Assembly (NCBI GenBank): GCA_964567755.1 | Contig: CAZMNW010000013.1 | Coordinates: 1 to 21,896, forward strand | Source: DASRJW01 sp964567755 | Lineage (GTDB): Bacteria > Krumholzibacteriota > Krumholzibacteriia > G020349025 | DNA: 21,896 nucleotides | Reading direction: 5' to 3' | Part shown: positions 9,514 to 15,973 of the stretch, one piece after another | Position numbering within the stretch: the first letter of the stretch is position 1 | Layout: each line of letters opens with the position of its first letter | Position numbers and translations under genes: made by a program | The notes under the pieces: model-generated | Told to the model about the DNA's origin: nothing | What the model saw: the letters and a program-made list of their open reading frames with translations, nothing else | The model's database searches: none

Positions 9514-11043
9514 TCAGCTCTGCGGCTGGTGCAGCTTCCACCATTGTTCGGCGCGGGCGCTGGTCCAGGTCTCGGGGACGGGGCAGGCTGCGAGCGCATC
9601 CGCTAGCTGGCGGGCGCTCTGGAAGCGATCGGCCGGATTCTTTGCCACGCACTGGAGGAGGATGCGATCCAGCTCTTGGGGAATCGGGATCTCGGCGCGC
9701 TGCGACACCGGGCTCGGCTCGGTTTTGACGTGGTCGACCAGCACACCGAGAGGTGTCCCGGATTCGAACAACGGTCGACCGGAGAGCAGCCAGTAACCGA
9801 CGCAGCCGAGCGAATACAGATCCGACCGCGCGTCGACCGTGTGCGCTCCGGTGATCATCTCGGGCGGCATGTAGGCCGGTGTGCCGGTGGCGGTGCCGTC
9901 GGCGGTAATGGTCGGATCTGCAGGTTGCTCCTTCCCCGGTTTGACGAGACCGAAATCCAGCACCTTGATGTAGTCGTACGTGATCCCCATGCGACAAGCG
10001 TGGATGTTTGCCGGCTTGATGTCGCGGTGGATCAGATTGTGATCGTGGGCATCGCCGAGGGCATCGCAGGCCTGAAGCAGGAAATGCACCGCTCGCTCGA
10101 CCGGGACCGGGCCGAATCGCTCGACGAGCAGAGCCAGATCGAGCCCATCCAAGTACTCCATCACGTAGTAAAAGACGCCAGTTTGTGACCTGCCGAAATC
10201 GTAGAGCTCGACCGTATGGGGTGACCGCAGTTTCGCTGTGACCTGGGCTTCGCGTTCGAAACGACGCACGGCGCGCGCGCCGGATTCGCCGCCCTCGCCG
10301 AGGAGCTCCGGGCGAATCAACTTGATCGCCGCCGGCCGCGACAACACGTGATGTCGCGCCAGCCACACTTCCCCCATGCCTCCGCTGCCGATCTTTTCGA
10401 CCAGATCGTACATGCCCGCGAGGCTTGCGTGCACGAAGCCAGCGCGGTATTTGCTGGTGAGAAGCGTGCCGAGGATCGCAACGACGGCTCCGGTCGCCAT
10501 CGCGAGCAGCACAGGAGTCGTTGTCGCAGCCGTCAATCCGGGAAGCAGCGTCGCAGATTTCGGGCTCTGGGCCCGCACGAGCAATCCCAGAACGAAGGGT
10601 ATGGCTGCTGTCGGGATGATGATGCGCGCCGCGCGCTGCCACGTGTTGGGTACAAGAATGCCGTAGGCGACGAGGAGCACAACGCAGTGCAGCGCGGCCT
10701 CATGCCAGTGGGATGTGGCGGCGGCGGCATTTCCCGCCATCGTTGCGGCCAGGATCCTGGTGTAGTGCGACACGGTCAATGACACGGCCATGGCGCCGAA
10801 GGCTATGAGCTCGAGGGTACGAAGCTGGCGGAGCGAGAGCATACGCCGCGCGAAGAGCAGCGCCGTGAGGCCACCCAGTGCGGCGATCGACGCCAAGGAC
10901 ACGATGCCGGCGACATGCGCACCCGCCAACAGATCGCGCACTGCGAGCAAGCCAGCGAAGAGGGTGAATACGATCGTAGCGCCGCGCAACAGCGGCTGCA
11001 GGGCCATCGCCGTCGCCAATTCCTCCATGCCCGAACCGGGCAT
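9514..11043 (-). CDS. Ser/Thr protein kinase with N-terminal multi-TM domain
   Basis: A 509-aa protein. Residues about 20-195 hold roughly six hydrophobic segments (for example 22-40, 46-64, 78-92, 117-131, 141-157, 177-196). The kinase domain is at about 212-490: glycine loop GSGGMG (219-224), K241, HRDIKPAN (D341), DFG (363-365) and GTPAYMPPE. All catalytic residues are present. The layout is the reverse of most bacterial Hanks kinases, with a polytopic membrane sensor first and the cytosolic kinase last. The start could be the ATG at 11043 or another 15 nt downstream (MEELA); a weak GGGGG lies just before 11043. A 31-aa ORF ends 15 bp upstream on the same strand and may be coupled to it. 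The membrane domain matches nothing I recognise. Confidence 0.92.
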   Translation of the reverse strand: MPGSGMEELATAMALQPLLRGATIVFTLFAGLLAVRDLLAGAHVAGIVSLASIAALGGLTALLFARRMLSLRQLRTLELIAFGAMAVSLTVSHYTRILAATMAGNAAAATSHWHEAALHCVVLLVAYGILVPNTWQRAARIIIPTAAIPFVLGLLVRAQSPKSATLLPGLTAATTTPVLLAMATGAVVAILGTLLTSKYRAGFVHASLAGMYDLVEKIGSGGMGEVWLARHHVLSRPAAIKLIRPELLGEGGESGARAVRRFEREAQVTAKLRSPHTVELYDFGRSQTGVFYYVMEYLDGLDLALLVERFGPVPVERAVHFLLQACDALGDAHDHNLIHRDIKPANIHACRMGITYDYIKVLDFGLVKPGKEQPADPTITADGTATGTPAYMPPEMITGAHTVDARSDLYSLGCVGYWLLSGRPLFESGTPLGVLVDHVKTEPSPVSQRAEIPIPQELDRILLQCVAKNPADRFQSARQLADALAACPVPETWTSARAEQWWKLHQPQS

Positions 11044-11044
11044 G
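11026..11044. repeat. inverted repeat over the kinase start codons
   Basis: CATGCCCG-AAC-CGGGCATG is a perfect 8-bp-arm inverted repeat. Both candidate ATG starts of the multi-TM kinase lie inside its arms. In mRNA this would form a hairpin sequestering the start codon, a possible translational control. Confidence 0.45.
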
Positions 11045-11058
11045 TCCCCCGCCTGCGG

Positions 11059-11154
11059 TCAGAAGCGGCGAACGGGGCTGCGGGGAACAGCGGCGGTCGG
11101 GGCGTGGGCTTCTTCCGACGCAGAGTCGCTCGATGCGGTCGCGGTCTTGGTCAT
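11059..11154 (-). CDS. 31-aa small ORF upstream of the multi-TM kinase (leader or microprotein)
   Basis: A minus-strand ORF of 31 codons starts at an ATG (11154) and stops with TGA at 11061-11059, 15 bp before the kinase ATG. A good ribosome binding site (GAGGAG) lies about 9 nt before its start, better than that of the kinase itself. The peptide starts MTKTATASSDSASEEA and ends SPVRRF. It is Ser/Thr/Ala-rich and acidic in the middle with a basic end, with no signal peptide or TM, so it is probably disordered. It could be a regulatory leader peptide that opens the hairpin on the kinase start by coupled translation, a kinase substrate, or chance. No homolog is known to me. Confidence 0.45.
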   Translation of the reverse strand: MTKTATASSDSASEEAHAPTAAVPRSPVRRF

Positions 11155-11489
11155 CGAGAGGGTCTCCTCGTCCAGGGCCGGCGCGATTCCGCAACGCGCC
11201 GGAAATCAATATACCACGAGGTCGTCTGATTTTCGGCCGCCTGGGCTCTCGCTCACCAGCTCGCTCGTCCCCAGGCGTCGAGGGGCGCGTGCTCGTGCGC
11301 GCACTGGTGGGGGCGGATGGCACGGTGCAAAAGGTCATGCTGCTGCAGAGCGTCGTTGGCCTCGACGAAGCGGCACTGGAAGCGGCGCAGACCGCCGTGT
11401 TCCGCCCGGCCCTGCAGCAAGGACAGCCCGTGACAGTGTGGGTCGTCATTCCAATCGACTTCAACCTACGCAGCCCGCGAGCGCAATGA
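11133..11489 (+). CDS. TonB C-terminal domain remnant
   Basis: Only residues about 41-112 of this 118-codon frame look like a real protein: GVEGRVLVRALVGADGTV, then LDEAALEAAQTAVFRPAL and PVTVWVVIPIDFNL. These are the hallmarks of the TonB C-terminal domain (PF03544). In energy-transducing TonB proteins this domain contacts outer-membrane receptors. The normal N-terminal TM anchor and proline-rich spacer are absent. The codons before about 11250 look non-coding and run antisense to the 31-aa ORF and its leader. This is probably a 5'-deleted gene. No plausible ribosome binding site decides a start. Confidence 0.6.
   Translation: MRSRSWSSRGSPRPGPARFRNAPEINIPRGRLIFGRLGSRSPARSSPGVEGRVLVRALVGADGTVQKVMLLQSVVGLDEAALEAAQTAVFRPALQQGQPVTVWVVIPIDFNLRSPRAQ
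11178..11202 (-). promoter_or_regulatory. 5' leader hairpin upstream of the 31-aa ORF
   Basis: CCGGCGCG (11178-11185) and CGCGCCGG (11195-11202) form a perfect 8-bp stem with a 9-nt loop. On the minus strand it lies between a candidate -10 (TATATT, 11213-11208) and the ribosome binding site of the 31-aa ORF. It would therefore form at the 5' end of the kinase mRNA. Confidence 0.4.
11208..11213 (-). promoter_or_regulatory. candidate -10 element for the small ORF/kinase transcript
   Basis: The minus strand reads TATATT in an otherwise GC-rich stretch. There is no convincing -35 at 16-18 bp. It would put the transcript start about 45 bp before the 31-aa ORF. Confidence 0.3.
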
Positions 11490-11558
11490 AATGCGACCTG
11501 CGGGCGGACTTGGTTCGTGGCCCGCGCACGGACTGAACTGCCAGGAGTATGATGACAA

Positions 11559-11608
11559 CCGCGCCCCGGCCGCACATGCGAGTGCATGTGCCGCAAGCCG
11601 GGGCGCGG
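11559..11608. terminator. strong two-tier bidirectional hairpin
   Basis: A perfect 12-bp outer stem (CCGCGCCCCGGC at 11559-11570, complement at 11597-11608) encloses a perfect 8-bp inner stem (GCACATGC at 11572-11579, GCATGTGC at 11584-11591) with a GAGT loop. The two stems are separated by 1 nt on one side and 5 nt on the other. It sits 6 bp past the stop of the large secreted protein and also downstream of the TonB remnant. There is no T tract on either side. It probably ends or protects both convergent transcripts. Confidence 0.7.
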
Positions 11609-11614
11609 ATGGAC

Positions 11615-14600
11615 TCAGCGCTGCACGACCAGTTTCTGCTTCAAGACGCGTTCGCCGAGCTGCATGCGCACGAAATAGATGCCGGCGGGGACCGGCATGC
11701 CGGTGTGATCGCGCGTGTCCCAGTGCAGCATGTGCCGGCCGGCGGCTTGCGCGCTGCTTCGCAGCGCACGCACGCGCTGACCGCGCGCGTTGTACACAAC
11801 CAGCTCCACTGCGGCCGGTGCACGCAGCTCGTAGGCGATGGACGCCAACTCGCGCGTCGGATTGGGGAAGACGCGCTCGAGGACCGGCATCCACTCCTCG
11901 TGTTCCGCCGGAGGTTCGGCCGCTGCAATCTTCGTTGCGGCCCCGCTCGGACGGATCTCGACCGCGACGGCGGCCCAATCGGTGCTGCTGCTGAAGGAGC
12001 CGTCGAATGTCGTCGTGCCGGCAGTGGTGGCGCGTTCGACAGCGGTCAGCGATGCAGCCGTCCCACCCGTCCCCATTCGGGCATCGGCGAGTTGCGACCA
12101 GCCACTTCCCGGCGTGAAGATGTGACTGCGCTGCGCAGTGGCGCCGAACGCAATTCCCCCCTGCGTCGTGAGCGGGAAGCTGAATGCCCCGCTGTCGATG
12201 CCGTTGACGCAGACGCCATTTGCACCATTCGAATTTCCCGACACGATGTTGCCGAGAGGTGTCGTGGCATCGGAGCCCGCGTAGCGCGCGACGAAGATGA
12301 CCGCGTTTTCTGCCGAGGACGCCAGTGTCGCGGTCACGACACCAGGAGTTGGATTGCCCCTTGCGCGCCAGATTTCGACGCCGGTTTGACTGCGACCGCT
12401 GCATTGCGCACGCACGTGTGTCCAAGTGAGGCCGAGGCCAGTCACCGTCGTGACGCTGCGCAAGCTCTTGCTCGCGACCGCCGCGAGGTAGAGATCTCCG
12501 GCTGTGCCGCCGAGAGGTGCGGTAGTGCTGACCGTAGTCGAGGCAGCGGCGCCGCCGGTTTGAGACTCGACAAACGTGACCGCTCCCGTGGCCACGGTGA
12601 CGCTCAGGCTCACGGTCGTCTCGGCACTCTGCGCGGTGCCATCGCTCGCCCGATACGTGAAGCTGTCGGAGCCCGAGTATCCCGCGTTCGGTGCGTAGGT
12701 GAACGAACCATCGGCGGCGAGCGACAGGCTGCCGTTGGTGGGAGATGCAATCTGCGCCACGGTGAGCGGATTGCCGTCCGCGTCGCTGTCGTTCGCCAAC
12801 ACACCGGGGGCCGCGATGTTGAGCACGCCATCGCGCGCGATGCTCCAGGCGTCGGCCTGGGCAGCCGGGACGTCGTTCACGGCTGCCACGGGCAGCGACA
12901 CGGTCCCCGTTGCCGATCCACCCCGGCCGTCGCTGATGCTGTAGGTGAAGCCATCGGTGCCGTTCCAATTCGCGGCCGGCGTGTAGGTGAAGCTGCCATT
13001 CGCTTGCAACGTGAGCGAACCGTGGGCGGGTGCGCTGGCGACGGCAACGTTCATCGCGTCGCCATCAGGGTCGCTGTCGTTGCCGAGCACACCGGGCGCG
13101 ACGGCGCTGAATGCGATGTCCTCGGTCACGGAGTGGCTGTCGTTCACAGCCACCGGTGCCTGGTTCCCAGGCACGTTGGTCACGTTGCCGCGCTCGATGA
13201 TGAGCTGCGGCTTGTTCGTGCCTTCCCGCGACGTGTAGCGCGCCACGTCGGCGGCCGTGTTCGACAGCGCGAAGCAATAGGTCCCGTCTCCGGTCACCGC
13301 CGGGGTGAGGGTGATCTCTTCCCATTGCCCGGAAGTCACCTGTCCCGTCGCCGCGATCGGTGTGCCCGAGATGACCGGCGCGTTGGTCCACACGAGCCCG
13401 GTCTCGGTCCACGGCGTCGTCGTTCCTGCATAGGTATTGGCGACGGCATAGACGGAGCCGCCATCGCTGCTGCTATCGGTCACGTAGAGACGCAGACGCG
13501 CCGAGGCGACGACGCGGAAACCGCTGACCTGGAAGCGCAGGTACGGTCTCTCGTTACGACTGCCGGCGCGCGTGCGTAGATCCGTCCCCGTGCCGTAGTT
13601 GTTCGACGGCTTGAAGGACGAAACGTACGCGTCCGCCAATGGGTTGTACGTGGCTGAAACAGGCCCGCCGACACCGATCTTGACCGTCGTGCTCGTGCTC
13701 ACGCTCAGCGGATCGCGCACGCGATAAGTGAAGCTGTCGACGCCATCGAACCCCGCCACCGGCGAGTAGGTGAAGGAGCCGTTCGTGTTCATCGTCAAGC
13801 TGCCAAACTGGGGCCACGTGACGAGCTCTACGGTGAGCATGTCGCCGTCAGGGTCGCTGTCGTTGGCGAGCACGCCCGGCACCGGCACCACGAGCATCGT
13901 GCCGACCGGAGTCGTGTATGTGTCGCTGGCCACACTGGGCACATCGTTCACCGGGACGACGCTGAGCGTGACCGCTGCTGTCGCCGTGCCGCCGCGGCCG
14001 TCGCTCGCCATGTAGGTGAATTCGTCGCTGCCGGAGAAGTTGGCGGACGGCGTGTAAGTGAAGCTGCCGTTGGCATTGAGAACGAGTGAGCCGTTGCTGG
14101 TCCCCGATTGCAGCGACACCGTGAGCGGATCGCCATCGGCGTCGCCATCGTTGCCGAGCACGCCGGGCGCCGGCACGTTGAGAGCCACGTCTTCGTTGGT
14201 GGCGTAGTCGTCGCTGCGGGCGACGGGCAAACGATTGCCGTCGTCGGTGCGGATCGTGCCCTGGCCGCGCGAATCGGCGATCCCGGCGTTCGTGGCGTTC
14301 GACAGGTCGACATAGAAGCTCTCGTCGGGCTCGATGTCGAGGTCACCATTCACACCCACCGTGACGGTGCGGGATGTTGCGGTACTGCTCAGGCTGAGCG
14401 AGCCCGAAACCGCGGTGTAGTCGGTGCCGGCGGTGGCACTGCCATTCGCGCTCGCGTACTGCACGGTCACGGTCTGTCCGCTCACGGGGCTGGTGAGCGT
14501 CACGGTGAAGACGGCGTTCGTGATTCCCGCGTTGCCTTCGAGAGCCGTCACGTCGGAGATGGCGAGCATCGGTGTCGAGGGCCCGCAGGGCGGGCGGGTG

Positions 14601-15547
14601 ACCGGCGTCGACGAGCCGCTCCACGGATTGCGCTTGAACGTGAACATGTTCGTGGTGTTGAGCGTCGCCGTCACCTGCACCGGCAGCTCGCTGCCACCGG
14701 CCTCCACCTGCACGCGAATGACGTTGTTGGCGGAAAACGGTTGGTCCTGGACCCAACTGTGGCCATCCCCATGGATGTAGAGGATGGGTTTGGCGAAGGT
14801 CTGCGCCGCGCTCACGAAGGGATTGAAAAAAGTGCTGTGATTGCTCCCGGGGCCCGCCTGGGCGAAAATCACCGCGCCGCGCACTTGGGACGCCTTGGTT
14901 TGCAGTTGCTGCACCACCCAATCGGCGTCGTCTTCCAGGATGTTCGTATCGTTGCTGCCACCGACCAAGTTGATGCCGATGAACAGCATGCCCTTGTGAA
15001 CGTAGGCGAAGTTCTCGGTCCGGCCGCTCTGGCGTTCGGTGCTCGGCGAGCAGGCCCAGTTCTGCTCGAGACGCAGCAAGTACTGCGTCCAGTACGACCA
15101 CCCTTGCGTCGGGTTCGTGCAGTCGGTGGTTTCGTTGTCGCCGGGAACGATGTAGCACGGAACCTGGGACGATTTCATTATGTTGGCGACGGTCTGGTAG
15201 CGGTCGGAGCTGCATGCCTCGCTGCCCGACTTGATGTCGCCCAAGTGGGTGAGGAACTCGGAAGGGCTGTAGAGGTCATGCTGGTCGATTTGCTGCTGGA
15301 ACTCGCTGATCTCGCTCGTGCCATAGGGCATGTCGCCCATCACCGAGAACACCACGGGCTCGTTGGCCTGGATGAGATCATCCCAGCCCGTGCCGGAGAA
15401 TGTAGCCGCTCGAGTGGGCGCAGCGGTGGACAACGCCAAGCCGAATGCGGCCATGGCGACGACCGTGGCAAGACGAATCGAAAACGCGAGAGGTGTCCGG
15501 TGACGCCCGCGCTGGGCGCGGACCCACACAATGCAGCGAGTGTTCAT
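11615..15547 (-). CDS. large secreted metallophosphoesterase with Calx-beta, cadherin-like repeats, DNRLRE and C-terminal sorting domain
   Basis: A 1310-aa exported protein. The signal peptide is about 1-47 (basic N-terminus, then LATVVAMAAFGLAL, cut near TRA). A calcineurin-like phosphoesterase is at about 64-270: MGDMPYG (70-76), LGDIKSG (102-108), PGDNE (135-139), HGDGHSW (259-265). A Calx-beta-like domain is at about 328-436. Tandem cadherin-like (VCBS/tandem-95) units are at about 440-534, 535-628, 796-891 and 892-985, each with GVLxNDxDxDG and FTY(T/S/A)P. A DNRLRE domain is at about 630-786. An unrecognised beta-rich domain is at about 987-1202. A FlgD/Por-type sorting domain with FPNP is at about 1215-1310. 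It is likely surface-anchored or secreted and may release phosphate or act on phosphodiesters outside the cell. I chose the ATG at 15547 over an upstream GTG at 15574 because the signal peptide follows it. GGAGG lies 13 nt upstream, which is rather far. Confidence 0.88.
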   Translation of the reverse strand: MNTRCIVWVRAQRGRHRTPLAFSIRLATVVAMAAFGLALSTAAPTRAATFSGTGWDDLIQANEPVVFSVMGDMPYGTSEISEFQQQIDQHDLYSPSEFLTHLGDIKSGSEACSSDRYQTVANIMKSSQVPCYIVPGDNETTDCTNPTQGWSYWTQYLLRLEQNWACSPSTERQSGRTENFAYVHKGMLFIGINLVGGSNDTNILEDDADWVVQQLQTKASQVRGAVIFAQAGPGSNHSTFFNPFVSAAQTFAKPILYIHGDGHSWVQDQPFSANNVIRVQVEAGGSELPVQVTATLNTTNMFTFKRNPWSGSSTPVTRPPCGPSTPMLAISDVTALEGNAGITNAVFTVTLTSPVSGQTVTVQYASANGSATAGTDYTAVSGSLSLSSTATSRTVTVGVNGDLDIEPDESFYVDLSNATNAGIADSRGQGTIRTDDGNRLPVARSDDYATNEDVALNVPAPGVLGNDGDADGDPLTVSLQSGTSNGSLVLNANGSFTYTPSANFSGSDEFTYMASDGRGGTATAAVTLSVVPVNDVPSVASDTYTTPVGTMLVVPVPGVLANDSDPDGDMLTVELVTWPQFGSLTMNTNGSFTYSPVAGFDGVDSFTYRVRDPLSVSTSTTVKIGVGGPVSATYNPLADAYVSSFKPSNNYGTGTDLRTRAGSRNERPYLRFQVSGFRVVASARLRLYVTDSSSDGGSVYAVANTYAGTTTPWTETGLVWTNAPVISGTPIAATGQVTSGQWEEITLTPAVTGDGTYCFALSNTAADVARYTSREGTNKPQLIIERGNVTNVPGNQAPVAVNDSHSVTEDIAFSAVAPGVLGNDSDPDGDAMNVAVASAPAHGSLTLQANGSFTYTPAANWNGTDGFTYSISDGRGGSATGTVSLPVAAVNDVPAAQADAWSIARDGVLNIAAPGVLANDSDADGNPLTVAQIASPTNGSLSLAADGSFTYAPNAGYSGSDSFTYRASDGTAQSAETTVSLSVTVATGAVTFVESQTGGAAASTTVSTTAPLGGTAGDLYLAAVASKSLRSVTTVTGLGLTWTHVRAQCSGRSQTGVEIWRARGNPTPGVVTATLASSAENAVIFVARYAGSDATTPLGNIVSGNSNGANGVCVNGIDSGAFSFPLTTQGGIAFGATAQRSHIFTPGSGWSQLADARMGTGGTAASLTAVERATTAGTTTFDGSFSSSTDWAAVAVEIRPSGAATKIAAAEPPAEHEEWMPVLERVFPNPTRELASIAYELRAPAAVELVVYNARGQRVRALRSSAQAAGRHMLHWDTRDHTGMPVPAGIYFVRMQLGERVLKQKLVVQR

Positions 15548-15973
15548 GGTTTGACCGCAGCCTCCAGCTGCCACGTGGCGGCGCGTTAGGCTCGCCTCGG
15601 GGGCAAGCTCGGTCGAAACCGCCGGTGCTCGTTTTCATCCGTGAGTCTGAAACGCAGTACGCAAAGTCTAATTGCTTCCGGTGAGGGCGTACAAGGCCGC
15701 GGAGTTTGGGGTCACGAACATCGAATCGTCACGGACTTTTCGTCGCACTGAAGCAGGCGAATTGGGTGGTTTGCCGTGGGCAAGGACGGCGCGGTTTGCT
15801 GCCGTCGGCTGCAACCACCCCAACGTTCTCGGCGCCGCCGTCTAGCGGACGTCCGGCCCATCGATTCCCTGACGCGGCCGAGTGCAGCATGCTAGGATCC
15901 CTGCATCACAACGCGTGTCGCTGCTTCAGGTTCGGATCGGTCCCAGGCGCCCTGCGCCGACCGGAGCGCGAGC
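15548..15973. other. divergent intergenic region, 426 bp
   Basis: This region lies between the large secreted protein and the TPR kinase, which are transcribed away from each other. I see no convincing gene in it. It holds a candidate promoter for the kinase (15869-15898) and a short inverted repeat GACGGC/GCCGTC (15785-15790 and 15801-15806). Confidence 0.6.
15869..15898 (+). promoter_or_regulatory. candidate promoter of the TPR kinase
   Basis: CTGACG (15869-15874), an 18-nt spacer, and TAGGAT (15893-15898) preceded by TGC give an extended -10. Transcription would start about 70 bp before the ATG at 15974, leaving room for the ribosome binding site. Confidence 0.4.

Noticed and set aside
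11549..13579. Long plus-strand open frames opposite the large secreted protein (11549-13579 and 14108-15589)
   Set aside because: They are antisense shadows caused by GC-rich codons and repeated domains. They are rich in Arg/Ala/His and have no domain, whereas the minus strand has clear domains throughout.
12597..14170. Periodic similar segments resembling a CRISPR or DNA repeat array
   Set aside because: They are diverged codons of the cadherin-like protein repeats (GVLxNDxDxDG and FTYxP), about 290 bp apart, not DNA-level repeats with spacers.
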